Shown: positions 25,013 to 34,030 of the stretch, one piece after another
Numbering within the stretch: position 1 is the stretch's first letter
How the letters are laid out: every line of letters begins with the position of its first letter
Origin: Bariatricus massiliensis
GTDB lineage: Bacteria; Bacillota; Clostridia; Lachnospirales; Lachnospiraceae
Assembly: GCF_900086725.1 (NCBI RefSeq)
Contig: NZ_LT574838.1
Span: 1,561,617-1,625,616, forward strand
Reading direction: 5' to 3'
DNA length: 64,000 nucleotides
Made by a program: the position numbers and the translations under genes
Notes under the pieces: model-generated
The model's input: only the letters and a program-made list of their open reading frames with translations
Databases searched by the model: none
What the model was told of the DNA's origin: nothing

Positions 25013-26131
25013 CTACAATGCGTAACGTTCGTTCTTTTCTACGACTACCTTCACACCATTTTCCCCAACATGACGTGTGTTTGCCCGTATTGTGTCACGG
25101 CTCTCTACAATACAATTCTCGATGTATGTGTTATCTCCCAGATATACATCATTAAGTATGATAGAATTTTTAATAACACAATTATTTCCCACAAACGCTT
25201 TCTTGAACAAAATAGAATTCTCCACGGTACCGTTGATGATACAGCCACTGGCCACAAGGCTATTCTTTACAACCGCCCCCGGATTGTACTTCGCCGGCGG
25301 CAAATCTGTCACCTTAGAATAGATGTCCGGATGCTGCTTAAAGAAGTAATTCCTTACTTCTGGTTTCAGGAAATCCATATTTGTCTGGTAATAAGCATCT
25401 ACTGTAGAAATATTGCTCCAGTAGTCCTTTATTTTATAACCATATATCTTTTTCAGATTCTTGTACCTAATCAAGATATCTGTTACAAAATCGTGTCTTT
25501 CTTCCTCTGCGCAGTGCTCGATCAAGTCAATCAACTGTCTTCTCCGGATTACATAAATACCGGTAGAGACGGTGTTGGAATTCGCGATCATCGGCTTCTC
25601 TTCGAATTCTTCTATACGCATAGACTCGTTCATCTTCACCGTGCCGAAGCGGCTGGCATCCTCATTCGGGCCCAAATCCTTGCATACTACTGTAATATCT
25701 GCTTTCTTTGCAATATGATATTCCAAGACCTTATTGTAATCAAGCTTATATACCGCGTCGCCGGATGTGATGATAACATACGGCTCATGGCATCTCTTCA
25801 GAAAATCTAAGTTCTGGTAAATGGCATCCGCCGTTCCTCTGTACCAATAACCGTTATCCACTGTGATGGTCGGAGTGAACACATATAGACCGCCTTGTTT
25901 TCTACCGAAATCCCACCATTTAGAGGAATTCAAATGCTCATTCAGTGAACGTGCATTGTACTGTGTGAGTACCGCCACTTTCTGAACGTGGGAGTTAGAC
26001 ATGTTACTGAGGGCAAAGTCTATACATCTATAGCTGCCTGCGATAGGCATAGCAGCCACCGCACGTCTGTGGGTGAGCTCACGCATCTTATTACTGTTTC
26101 CGCCTGCTAAAATAATCCCTACTGCTCTCAT
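25013..26131 (-). CDS. glgD: Glucose-1-phosphate adenylyltransferase subunit GlgD
   Basis: A 372-residue nucleotidyltransferase-like subunit with a C-terminal left-handed beta-helix (about residues 280-365). The N-terminal loop [20 protein letters not shown] departs from the catalytic GGxGxR pattern seen in GlgC, as is usual for the non-catalytic, modulatory GlgD of Firmicutes. Its ATG overlaps the glgC stop by one base (TAATG), implying translational coupling. With GlgC it makes ADP-glucose for glycogen. Confidence 0.94.
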   Translation of the reverse strand: MRAVGIILAGGNSNKMRELTHRRAVAAMPIAGSYRCIDFALSNMSNSHVQKVAVLTQYNARSLNEHLNSSKWWDFGRKQGGLYVFTPTITVDNGYWYRGTADAIYQNLDFLKRCHEPYVIITSGDAVYKLDYNKVLEYHIAKKADITVVCKDLGPNEDASRFGTVKMNESMRIEEFEEKPMIANSNTVSTGIYVIRRRQLIDLIEHCAEEERHDFVTDILIRYKNLKKIYGYKIKDYWSNISTVDAYYQTNMDFLKPEVRNYFFKQHPDIYSKVTDLPPAKYNPGAVVKNSLVASGCIINGTVENSILFKKAFVGNNCVIKNSIILNDVYLGDNTYIENCIVESRDTIRANTRHVGENGVKVVVEKNERYAL

Positions 26132-27402
26132 TATCTGTCACCCGCCTTTACTAATGCTTCGCCGCTTTCAAGTACGCCGTTTTCATAATCTTCCTTCGTT
26201 GTCGTTCCGCTGATAGCAGTGTTCTTACCTATCTGTACACCGGACGGGATTACAGAATTCTCTCCTATTGTCACCAGTCCGGAATTATAGATATCCGGCC
26301 TAAGCTGGTTCGGCACTTCACTTCCGATTCCCAGCGTAACATTGTCACCAATCAATACATTCTCTGCAATGATGGCCTTATCTATCACACAATTAGCGCC
26401 AATATTAACATCCTTCATAATGATAGAATCACGGACAACGGTGCCTTGTCCTATCGTAACACCGGAACCGATTACACAGTTATGCACTTCACCGCATATC
26501 TCCGCTCCGTCTCCTATAATACTTCTCTCAATCACAGACTGCTCTGAGATATATTGAGGTGGAATAATATCACTGTTGGTATAAATCTTCCAGAACTCTT
26601 CATATAAATTAAATTCAGGTATAATATCAATTAATTCCATATTGGCTTCCCAATAGGAATTGAGTGTCCCTACGTCCTTCCAATAGCCATTATATTCATA
26701 GGCAAACAGACGCTTCGCGTTTTCATGGCAGTAAGGAATGATATGTTTTCCAAAGTCACAGCTTGGCTGATCCTGAAGCGATATCAGCGCATCCCGTAAT
26801 ACCGGCCAGCTGAATATGTATATTCCCATGGAAGCCAGATTACTTCTTGGATTCTCGGGTTTTTCTTCAAATTCAGTGATTTTGTTATCCTCATCCGTGA
26901 TTACGATACCGAAACGGCTTGCCTCCTCGATTGGTACTGGCATGGCTGCTATTGTGACATCCGCATTATTCTCCTTGTGGAAATCAAGCATTACCTCATA
27001 GTCCATCTTATAGATATGGTCGCCAGATAAAATCAATACATAATCCGGATTGAACGTCTCCATATAGTCCAGATTCTGATAAATGGCATTCGCAGTACCG
27101 GTGTACCACTCACTGCTTGTACTCTTTTCATACGGCGGGAGAATCGCGACACCTCCAATGTTACGGTCCAAATCCCAAGGAATACCAATGCCGATATGTG
27201 TATTAAGCCGAAGCGGCTGATATTGTGTCAGCACACCAACCGTATCAATACCTGAGTTGATACAGTTGCTGAGCGGGAAGTCAATAATTCTGTATTTACC
27301 TCCAAAAGCAACGGCCGGCTTTGCGACCTTCGCAGTTAAGACTCCGAGCCTGCTGCCTTGTCCTCCTGCTAATAACATTGCTATCATCTCTTTTTTTATC
27401 AT
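26131..27402 (-). CDS. glgC: Glucose-1-phosphate adenylyltransferase, catalytic subunit GlgC
   Basis: A 423-residue ADP-glucose pyrophosphorylase. The catalytic loop [33 protein letters not shown] (metal-binding Asp) and [10 protein letters not shown] are present, and a C-terminal hexapeptide-repeat beta-helix lies at about residues 290-400. It converts glucose-1-phosphate and ATP to ADP-glucose, the committed step of glycogen synthesis. AAGGGG precedes the ATG. It heads the glgC-glgD-spoVG operon; its -35 is covered by a 15-bp palindrome (27452-27466). Confidence 0.96.
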   Translation of the reverse strand: MIKKEMIAMLLAGGQGSRLGVLTAKVAKPAVAFGGKYRIIDFPLSNCINSGIDTVGVLTQYQPLRLNTHIGIGIPWDLDRNIGGVAILPPYEKSTSSEWYTGTANAIYQNLDYMETFNPDYVLILSGDHIYKMDYEVMLDFHKENNADVTIAAMPVPIEEASRFGIVITDEDNKITEFEEKPENPRSNLASMGIYIFSWPVLRDALISLQDQPSCDFGKHIIPYCHENAKRLFAYEYNGYWKDVGTLNSYWEANMELIDIIPEFNLYEEFWKIYTNSDIIPPQYISEQSVIERSIIGDGAEICGEVHNCVIGSGVTIGQGTVVRDSIIMKDVNIGANCVIDKAIIAENVLIGDNVTLGIGSEVPNQLRPDIYNSGLVTIGENSVIPSGVQIGKNTAISGTTTKEDYENGVLESGEALVKAGDR

Positions 27403-27436
27403 GTCTTCACCCCTTCTCAGTAATTCTAGTTCTTAC

Positions 27437-27465
27437 ATTATAACATAACACGTTCACTTAGTGAA
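27437..27465 (-). promoter_or_regulatory. Promoter of glgCD
   Basis: Minus strand TTCACT (27460-27465), 17-nt spacer, TATAAT (27437-27442) with TGT before it (extended -10). Confidence 0.7.
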
Positions 27466-27466
27466 C
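27452..27466. promoter_or_regulatory. Palindromic operator over glgC -35
   Basis: GTTCACTTAGTGAAC has two 7-bp arms around one central base. It overlaps the -35 element of the glgC promoter, so a bound dimeric regulator would repress. No regulator gene is adjacent. Confidence 0.6.
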
Positions 27467-27530
27467 ATTTTTTACAAAAATTTTTACAATATTGTTTACT
27501 TTTTATGAAAATATTACAAAAAGAAATGGC

Positions 27531-27559
27531 TTGGTTTTTTTTGCATATATGTATATAAT
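27531..27559 (+). promoter_or_regulatory. Promoter of murC
   Basis: TTGGTT (27531-27536), 17 nt, TATAAT (27554-27559). It gives a leader of about 65 nt before the ATG at 27633. Divergent from the glgC promoter. Confidence 0.65.
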
Positions 27560-27632
27560 ATAAAAGTAAAGTTTAAATTATGACTGAAATATGATTTATA
27601 AAATAAGTTTAACAGAACAGGAAGTGTGATTT

Positions 27633-29009
27633 ATGTATAAAATTAATTTTAAAAAACCATGTCACGTTCATTTCATCGGAATCGGCGGTATCAGTATGAG
27701 CGGCCTTGCAGAGATTCTTCTGGAAGAGCATTTTACCGTTTCCGGCTCCGACTCCAAAGAATCCCCGTTGACCGATCATCTTACCGCAAACGGGGCCTCC
27801 ATTTTTTATGGACAAAAATCTTCAAATATAATAGAAGGAATCGATGTCGTAGTCTATACAGCCGCAATTCACGACGACAATGAAGAACTTGCCGAGGCAA
27901 AGCGCCGTAATCTTCCGCTTCTGTCACGGGCAGAACTTCTCGGCCAGCTGATGACAAATTACGAGACACCGATTGCAGTATCCGGAACCCATGGCAAGAC
28001 GACTACCACTTCCATGCTCTCCCATATATTTCTGGCCGGCGAACTGGATCCTACAATCTCTGTAGGTGGGATATTAAAGGCTATCGGCGGAAATATACGT
28101 GTAGGGAACTCCGGGCTTTTTGTGACAGAAGCTTGTGAATACACGAACAGTTTCCTTCATTTTTTCCCGAAAATAGGGATTATTCTTAACATTGACGCCG
28201 ATCATCTTGATTTTTTCAAAGATCTGGACGACATCCGTGATTCTTTCCATAAATTTGCCCAGCTACTTCCCACAGACGGGACATTGATCGTAAACGGCGA
28301 TATCGATAAACTTGATATGATTACCTCGGGCCTTACATGCAATATTATCACTTACGGCAAAGAGACCTCTATGGATTACTGCGCAACTGGCATTTCTTAC
28401 GATGAAAAAGGAAATGCTTCTTTTGATGTCATCAAATCCGGGCATACGCTGGGGCGCATCACGCTCACCGTGGGAGGCGAGCATAATGTGTGGAATGCTT
28501 TGTCCGCAGTTGCCACAGCCTGTCTTCTTGACATTCCATTTGCCGTTATCCAAAAGGGGCTTTCCGCATTTCATGGCACGGATAGACGTTTTGAGTACAA
28601 GGGCGAACTGAACGGCATCACAATCATTGATGATTACGCCCACCATCCGACAGAGATCGAGGCTACCTTGACATCCGCCAAGCACTACCCCCACCGGGAG
28701 ATTTGGTGCGTCTTCCAGCCCCACACCTACACACGAACAAAGGCATTGTTCCAAGAGTTCGCAGCGGCCCTCTCTCATGCAGATCATGTGATTCTGGCGG
28801 ACATTTATGCGGCAAGAGAGACCGATACACTGGGCATCACATCAGAACAGCTTGCCGAGGCCGTAAAATCAGAGGGCGGTGACGCCGTCTATCTTTCAAG
28901 CTTTAAAAATATAGAGCAATATCTACTCCAGCACTGCCAAAACGGAGACCTGTTGATAACCATGGGAGCCGGAGATGTCGTGAATATCGGGGAAGAACTT
29001 TTAAAATAG
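27633..29009 (+). CDS. murC: UDP-N-acetylmuramate--L-alanine ligase
   Basis: A 458-residue Mur ligase. The N-terminal Rossmann part is HFIGIGGISMSGLAEILLEE, the P-loop is VSGTHGKTTTTSMLSHIF (about residues 113-130), TEACEYTNSFLHF and NIDADHLDFF follow, and the C-terminal domain carries IDDYAHHPTEI. It adds L-alanine to UDP-MurNAc in peptidoglycan precursor synthesis. It is monocistronic or weakly linked to dnaD; the downstream 100 nt carries DnaA boxes and a promoter. Confidence 0.97.
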   Translation: MYKINFKKPCHVHFIGIGGISMSGLAEILLEEHFTVSGSDSKESPLTDHLTANGASIFYGQKSSNIIEGIDVVVYTAAIHDDNEELAEAKRRNLPLLSRAELLGQLMTNYETPIAVSGTHGKTTTTSMLSHIFLAGELDPTISVGGILKAIGGNIRVGNSGLFVTEACEYTNSFLHFFPKIGIILNIDADHLDFFKDLDDIRDSFHKFAQLLPTDGTLIVNGDIDKLDMITSGLTCNIITYGKETSMDYCATGISYDEKGNASFDVIKSGHTLGRITLTVGGEHNVWNALSAVATACLLDIPFAVIQKGLSAFHGTDRRFEYKGELNGITIIDDYAHHPTEIEATLTSAKHYPHREIWCVFQPHTYTRTKALFQEFAAALSHADHVILADIYAARETDTLGITSEQLAEAVKSEGGDAVYLSSFKNIEQYLLQHCQNGDLLITMGAGDVVNIGEELLK

Positions 29010-29012
29010 TAG

Positions 29013-29021
29013 TTATCCACA
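29013..29021 (+). promoter_or_regulatory. DnaA box 1
   Basis: A perfect TTATCCACA in the dnaD promoter region. A weaker TTCTACACA (29024-29032) follows it. Confidence 0.7.
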
Positions 29022-29035
29022 TTTTCTACACAAAA

Positions 29036-29044
29036 TTATCCACA
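29036..29044 (+). promoter_or_regulatory. DnaA box 2
   Basis: A second perfect TTATCCACA, same orientation, 23 bp (about two helical turns) from box 1, so both lie on one face of the DNA, upstream of the -10 at 29077. Confidence 0.7.
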
Positions 29045-29073
29045 AAAAAGTGCTTTTTCCCGCTCACAGTTAG

Positions 29074-29082
29074 TGTTATACT
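29074..29082 (+). promoter_or_regulatory. Extended -10 promoter of dnaD-dnaI-prs
   Basis: TGTTATACT: TG (29074-29075) plus TATACT (29077-29082). There is no good -35. The DnaA boxes lie 33-64 bp upstream. Confidence 0.55.
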
Positions 29083-29113
29083 AATCAAGCAAGTATAAGA
29101 AGGGGGCGGGAAT

Positions 29114-30229
29114 ATGAGCGCATTAATTTTACGTAACCGTTTTCAGGGGAATACCACCCTCGTGGAAAATGAATTTATCGACAATTATATGGCGGCAGCC
29201 AACGGAGAGTACGTGAAAGTATACCTTCTGCTGCTGCGCCATCTGAATAACCCTTGTGTATCCCTGAGTATCGCCCACATGGCCGATTGTCTCGAGAATA
29301 CAGAAGGTGATATACTCCGTGCGCTAAAGTATTGGGAAAAGGAAGGGCTTCTCACTTTAGAATACGACCGTGCAGGAAGCGTGGTCGGCTTGGAAGTGGG
29401 ACGTGTCCCGAAGCGCAGTGGTCCTGAGGCTGAAGCAGCGTTTGCTTCTCCCGCGTATCCCGGCGGCCCGGCAGCACAGGCAGCCGCTGATACTCTGCCT
29501 TCCCAGACTTCTCAGGTACTCCCGGTGGCCCCTGCTTCTCCGGTATCCGAGCCGGATATTCCCCTTGCCCCGAAGCGGAGCGCTTCCAGAAGCCGCAAGG
29601 AATTGAAGCAGATTCTATTTATTGCAGAGCAATATTTAGGTAAGACATTGACAAGAACGGATGTAGATACAATTACATACTTTTATGATTCTCTGGGATT
29701 TTCTGCTGATTTAATCGAATACCTAATCGAATACTGTGTGGAGAATGGCCATAAGAGTATGCATTATATACAGAAAGTCGCCCTTTCATGGGCGGACGAG
29801 CATATTACCAGTGTAGAGCAAGCAAAGAATACTTCAGCATTGTACAACAAGACTTGTTATTCCATTCTCAACGCGTTCGGCATAAAAGGGCGGGGACCCG
29901 CTGTGGCTGAATTGGAGTTCATCCGCAAATGGACGGACACCGACGGGACAGATTTAGAACTCATACTGGAGGCTTGTAACCGTACAATCAGTGCTATCCA
30001 TCAGCCAAGTTTTGAATATACAGACCGGATACTGCAGAACTGGCGCTCACATAATGTGCGCACACTGGCGGATGTCAGGATACTGGATTCTGCCTACGAG
30101 CAGGAAAAGAATGCCCAGAAAAAAAGCAGCGCCAAAAAGCCGGCATCCACTAAGGCTTCACAGAGTGGTTATATCGAGCGTTCCTATGACATGGATGAAT
30201 TGGAAAAGCAACTGCTTAACAGCCACTGA
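29114..30229 (+). CDS. DnaD domain-containing primosomal protein
   Basis: A 371-residue protein. An N-terminal winged helix (about residues 15-95; EYVKVYLLLLRHLNN) is followed by a Pro/Ala-rich linker (about 110-155). Then come two DnaD/DnaB_2-type domains (about 165-235, with ITYFYDSLGFSADLIEYLI, and 245-330, with YSILNAFGIKGRGPAVAELE) and a Lys-rich tail. DnaD and DnaB of Firmicutes remodel DnaA-bound origins and load helicase. It is followed after 14 nt by the helicase-loader ATPase, which fits. AGGGGG precedes the ATG. Confidence 0.92.
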   Translation: MSALILRNRFQGNTTLVENEFIDNYMAAANGEYVKVYLLLLRHLNNPCVSLSIAHMADCLENTEGDILRALKYWEKEGLLTLEYDRAGSVVGLEVGRVPKRSGPEAEAAFASPAYPGGPAAQAAADTLPSQTSQVLPVAPASPVSEPDIPLAPKRSASRSRKELKQILFIAEQYLGKTLTRTDVDTITYFYDSLGFSADLIEYLIEYCVENGHKSMHYIQKVALSWADEHITSVEQAKNTSALYNKTCYSILNAFGIKGRGPAVAELEFIRKWTDTDGTDLELILEACNRTISAIHQPSFEYTDRILQNWRSHNVRTLADVRILDSAYEQEKNAQKKSSAKKPASTKASQSGYIERSYDMDELEKQLLNSH

Positions 30230-30243
30230 CAAGGAGGTATACC

Positions 30244-31239
30244 GTGCCTTTAAGTAACGAACAGCATAACGCTCTCATGCGTATGTATGAGCAAAAACAA
30301 TTAAAAAGCCGTGACCGCCTTAACCGGCGTTATGAAGAAATCTACGAGAAGCTTCCCGCTGTCAAAGAAGTCGACAACATGATTTCCTTTCTGAGCGTGA
30401 ATCAGGCCAGAAAGCTTTTGGCAGGTGATACAGCGGCTCTTGAAGAATTAAAGAAGGAGATTCACAATCTTGCCGATAAGCGCAGCAGGCTGCTTGCAGC
30501 CGCAGGTTATCCCCAAGACTATCTGGAGCCGGTTTATGAGTGCTCTGACTGTCATGATACCGGATATATTGGTAAGAACAAATGCCACTGTTTTCTGAAA
30601 GCGGCTATTGACCTCTTCTACACCCAGTCTAACCTGCAGGAGATTCTATCACAGGAGAATTTTGACACCTTCTCTCTTGATTTTTATTCCTGCAACTATA
30701 TTGACCGTCTGACGGGCGCAAGTTCTCTGGATATTGCCAAGAGAGCTCTTACTGTCTGTCGAGATTTTGTCGCTGATTTTGACAGCTGTTTTCACAATCT
30801 GTTGTTATATGGCAGTACCGGAACCGGCAAAACCTTCCTCACCCACTGTATTGCCCGGGAATTGATTGAAACTTCCCACTCCGTCCTGTATCTGACGGCC
30901 GCCTCTCTTTTGGACATCTTCCAGAACCGGGCGCTGGACCGGGAGGATTTGAATGAAAGCGCTTATGAGCACATACTCGACTGCGATTTACTGATAATTG
31001 ATGATCTGGGAACTGAGCGAAGCACCGCGTTTACCGTATCCCAGCTTTTTGTCTGCTTCAATGAGCGGATACTGCGAAAAAAATCTACAATTGTGTCAAC
31101 CAATTTGTCTTTGGATGATATAAAATCTAGATATACAGAACGTATTTTTTCAAGAATCAGCAGCCATTACACTATGCTGCGGTTAGTTGGAGATGATATT
31201 CGAATTCAAAAGAAACTAATGAACAGGGAGGCAGACTAA
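30244..31239 (+). CDS. DnaI/DnaC-like helicase loader ATPase
   Basis: A 331-residue AAA+ protein starting with GTG after AAGGAGG. An N-terminal helicase-binding region ends in a zinc-like Cys cluster (CSDCHDTGYIGKNKCHC, about residues 99-115), as in DnaI. The ATPase has Walker A YGSTGTGKTFLTHCIA (about 196-211), Walker B LLIIDDLGTE and the sensor STNLS. It loads the replicative helicase. Its stop overlaps the prs start (TAATG). Confidence 0.94.
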   Translation: MPLSNEQHNALMRMYEQKQLKSRDRLNRRYEEIYEKLPAVKEVDNMISFLSVNQARKLLAGDTAALEELKKEIHNLADKRSRLLAAAGYPQDYLEPVYECSDCHDTGYIGKNKCHCFLKAAIDLFYTQSNLQEILSQENFDTFSLDFYSCNYIDRLTGASSLDIAKRALTVCRDFVADFDSCFHNLLLYGSTGTGKTFLTHCIARELIETSHSVLYLTAASLLDIFQNRALDREDLNESAYEHILDCDLLIIDDLGTERSTAFTVSQLFVCFNERILRKKSTIVSTNLSLDDIKSRYTERIFSRISSHYTMLRLVGDDIRIQKKLMNREAD

Positions 31240-32426
31240 TGTTACACCGAACAGAACGTAATCTGGACAATATTCCGGTAGGGTCCCTTGGCATCATTGC
31301 TTTGGACGGCTGTCAGGAGATGGGGAAAATGGTAGATGATTACCTTGTGCAATGGCGCAGGGAAGATACCAACGCCAACAAAGACAATATTGTCTACACC
31401 GGATATGAAAAGGACACTTATCTCATCAATGCGAAAGTGCCACGCTTTGGCTCCGGGGAAGCGAAGGGAATCATCGAAGAATCAGTGAGAGGAAAGGATA
31501 TCTATCTGATGATTGATGTATTGAATTACAGCCTGACCTACTCGCTTACGGGAAATATCAACCACATGTCACCGGACGACCATTTCCAGAATCTCAAACG
31601 TATTATTGCCGCAGTAGGCGGCAAGGCAAGACGCTTGAACGTCATTATGCCGTTTCTCTATGAAAGCCGCCAACACAAACGCAGCGGCAGAGAATCATTG
31701 GACTGTGCGCTTGCTCTTCAGGAGCTTGTCCGCATGGGGGTAGATAATATACTTACCTTTGACGCCCATGACCCACGGGTTCAGAACGCGATTCCCCTCA
31801 GCGGTTTTGAGACGATACGTCCAGCTTACCAGTTTGTAAAAGGACTGCTCCGCAATGTGAAGGATCTTCAGATAGACAGCGACCATATGATGGCTATCAG
31901 CCCGGACGAGGGCGCTACAGGACGTGCCATTTATCTTGCCAACGTACTTGGTCTGGACATGGGAATGTTCTACAAACGCCGTGATTACACTCGTATCGTG
32001 AACGGGCGCAACCCCATAGTAGCTCATGAATTTTTGGGCTCCTCCGTGGAAGGCAAGGATGTGATTATTTTAGATGACATGATTTCCTCCGGAGACAGTA
32101 TTCTAGACGTAGCCAAACAGTTGAAAGCCCGCAAGGCAAAACGAATTTTCGCCGCGGCTACATTCGGACTTTTCACCAATGGTTTGGACAAGTTCGACAA
32201 AGCTTACGAGGATGGACTTTTGGACGGGATTCTGACCACCAATCTGATTTATCAGACGCCGGAACTCCTGAGCAAACCTTATTATATTGACTGCGACATG
32301 AGCAAATATATTGCACTTGTCATCGATACATTGAACCACGATGGCTCAATCAGCGATATCCTTGATCCAAGCGAACGTATCCAGAATATTCTTCAAAAGT
32401 ATCGCAACGGCGAGGAAATCAATTAA
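31239..32426 (+). CDS. prs: Ribose-phosphate pyrophosphokinase
   Basis: A 395-residue PRPP synthetase, longer than the common 315-residue form, as in many Lachnospiraceae. It has the catalytic flexible region (MPFLYESRQHKRSGRE), HDPRVQNAIP, and the PRPP-binding loop VIILDDMISSGDSIL with the DD motif. It makes PRPP from ribose-5-phosphate and ATP for nucleotide, NAD and amino acid synthesis. Translational overlap with the helicase-loader gene couples nucleotide supply with replication genes. Followed by a strong terminator. Confidence 0.93.
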   Translation: MLHRTERNLDNIPVGSLGIIALDGCQEMGKMVDDYLVQWRREDTNANKDNIVYTGYEKDTYLINAKVPRFGSGEAKGIIEESVRGKDIYLMIDVLNYSLTYSLTGNINHMSPDDHFQNLKRIIAAVGGKARRLNVIMPFLYESRQHKRSGRESLDCALALQELVRMGVDNILTFDAHDPRVQNAIPLSGFETIRPAYQFVKGLLRNVKDLQIDSDHMMAISPDEGATGRAIYLANVLGLDMGMFYKRRDYTRIVNGRNPIVAHEFLGSSVEGKDVIILDDMISSGDSILDVAKQLKARKAKRIFAAATFGLFTNGLDKFDKAYEDGLLDGILTTNLIYQTPELLSKPYYIDCDMSKYIALVIDTLNHDGSISDILDPSERIQNILQKYRNGEEIN

Positions 32427-32443
32427 TCAAATTCATCACTTAA

Positions 32444-32469
32444 AAAACGGACTCTTCGGAGTCCGTTTT
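32444..32469. terminator. Bidirectional terminator after prs
   Basis: AAAACGGACTC (32444-32454), TTCG loop, GAGTCCGTTTT (32459-32469). The A/T ends make it work for prs (+) and the YhaN-like gene (-), whose stop lies at its edge. Confidence 0.93.
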
Positions 32470-34027
32470 AAATCTCAATTTTGTTATATGCTGCCCCTAT
32501 TTCTTTCAAGGCATCCTCTTCTCTTTTTTGGCACGTAAAAATCAATACCTGCCGGTCGTCCTCCGCCAGCCAACACAGTGTCTGCGCAAGTCTCCTATCA
32601 TCGTAATAGGCAAAGGTATCGTCGAGGATAACGGGATACTTCTCCTCGTGAAGCACATCCGACGACGCCATTCGAAGCGCAAAATAAACCTGTTCGATAG
32701 TTCCCCTGCTCACCTGCTCCACAGCTACCTTGCGCCCATCGGAAAGCAGGTGGATATGCAGCTCTTCGTCTACCCACACCTTCTCATACTTGCCTCCGGT
32801 AATTTTATTGAGAATGGAAGATACTTTTTCATTTAAAATTTCTCCCAGCCTGTCCTGCATGTCTTTTGACAGCTTCATAATCGTATCCACTGCCATTTCA
32901 AGCGCCAGACGCTTCTTTTCCTGTTCCTTATATACTAAGCTCACCTCGTCCAGTTCCTCCAGCTGTTCCTGAAGGTTGCCGTACTGTATCTGCTTCTCTT
33001 TGTAATCCTCTCTAAGCTTCTCACTGCGCCACAGGGCTTTTTCCAGATTAGATTCTATCAAGACCTGCTCTTCCTCTTCCTGCTCCTGCTGTAAATCGAC
33101 GGGTTTCTTATTTCTCCCGTCTTTCATGCAGTTCCACACGTACAACCCTTCTGCCAGCGCTACCACGATAGCCACCAGAAAGTTCCATGGCCGGTGAAAT
33201 AAAACAAAAGACAAGATAAAAGCGGCAACCATGCCAAACAGCTCCAGCGGATGGATTCTCCACTTGTCAAACGTTCCCGCCTGCTCTTCCTGCTCTTGCA
33301 TGCGTGCCTGTTCTTCTTCCTTCTCTTTTTTCTTAGAGAGATAGATGTCCGCCTTCTCCTGTGCCTGTGCAAGCTCTTTCTCCAGCTGATGGAGATCTCT
33401 CCAGACATAAGAAGCCTCCAGTTCAATCTTATCCCGCTTTTTCTGCTTTTCCCTGCCGGCCTCCTTTACTTCCTTTTCCAGCTCTTTCTTCTTATTCTTC
33501 AGCAAAGAAACAGCCCCGTCCAGATTAATCTCTCCATTCCCGGACGCATAATAATTAGCCGCATAGTTCTTTAGTTCAGCGGCCAGAGGCTGCCCTGTGG
33601 GGGCTTTGAGCTGTCCAACCGCCACCGTATTCTCATACTCCGCCTCTCCCATACCTTCCAGAAGCATCTCCAAGTCTCCATGCTCCAATGACAATTCTTC
33701 CCCGTCATCTTCGCAAAAGAGAATCGCTTTCTTCGAATACTTATCAAAATTCCGCTCCAACCTAAAATTCCGGTTCCCACAGGAGAACCTCAAGATTCCC
33801 GCATAATAATTAGGCTGTTCCCAAGGTTCATACATTCGAAAGGTATCATTGACAGACGCTCTTCCGCGCCCTCTCTCCAGTCCAAACAGCATCGCCTTTA
33901 GAAAGGTATGTACCGTAGACTTTCCCGACTCATTCTCCCCGTAAACTAAATTAATTCCTTCTGACAGCCGAATATTCTTTTCTGTAAATTTCCCAAAATT
34001 TTTGAGAGTCATCTCAGTCAGTTTCAT
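32468..34027 (-). CDS. YhaN/SbcC-like AAA ATPase with membrane insert
   Basis: A 519-residue SMC-like ATPase, much shorter than SbcC or YhaN. Walker A YGENESGKSTVHTF (about residues 29-42) is followed by a coiled coil (about 170-255). Two predicted membrane helices (about 265-305; LFGMVAAFILSFVLF and LVAIVVALAEGLYVW) interrupt it, and a second coiled coil lies at about 315-395. The ABC-type signature VSRGTIEQVYFALRMA and Walker B YPVILDDTFAYYDD complete it. The membrane pair inside the coil resembles Bacillus YhaN. It is 3 nt from the partner nuclease, forming a YhaON/SbcDC-like DNA end-processing complex. Confidence 0.88.
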   Translation of the reverse strand: MKLTEMTLKNFGKFTEKNIRLSEGINLVYGENESGKSTVHTFLKAMLFGLERGRGRASVNDTFRMYEPWEQPNYYAGILRFSCGNRNFRLERNFDKYSKKAILFCEDDGEELSLEHGDLEMLLEGMGEAEYENTVAVGQLKAPTGQPLAAELKNYAANYYASGNGEINLDGAVSLLKNKKKELEKEVKEAGREKQKKRDKIELEASYVWRDLHQLEKELAQAQEKADIYLSKKKEKEEEQARMQEQEEQAGTFDKWRIHPLELFGMVAAFILSFVLFHRPWNFLVAIVVALAEGLYVWNCMKDGRNKKPVDLQQEQEEEEQVLIESNLEKALWRSEKLREDYKEKQIQYGNLQEQLEELDEVSLVYKEQEKKRLALEMAVDTIMKLSKDMQDRLGEILNEKVSSILNKITGGKYEKVWVDEELHIHLLSDGRKVAVEQVSRGTIEQVYFALRMASSDVLHEEKYPVILDDTFAYYDDRRLAQTLCWLAEDDRQVLIFTCQKREEDALKEIGAAYNKIEI

Positions 34028-34030
34028 CCA

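Noticed and set aside
29013..29044. Replication origin at the DnaA boxes
   Set aside because: Only two perfect boxes, no AT-rich unwinding region, and neighbours are not the usual dnaA/dnaN/rpmH set; a regulatory role is simpler.
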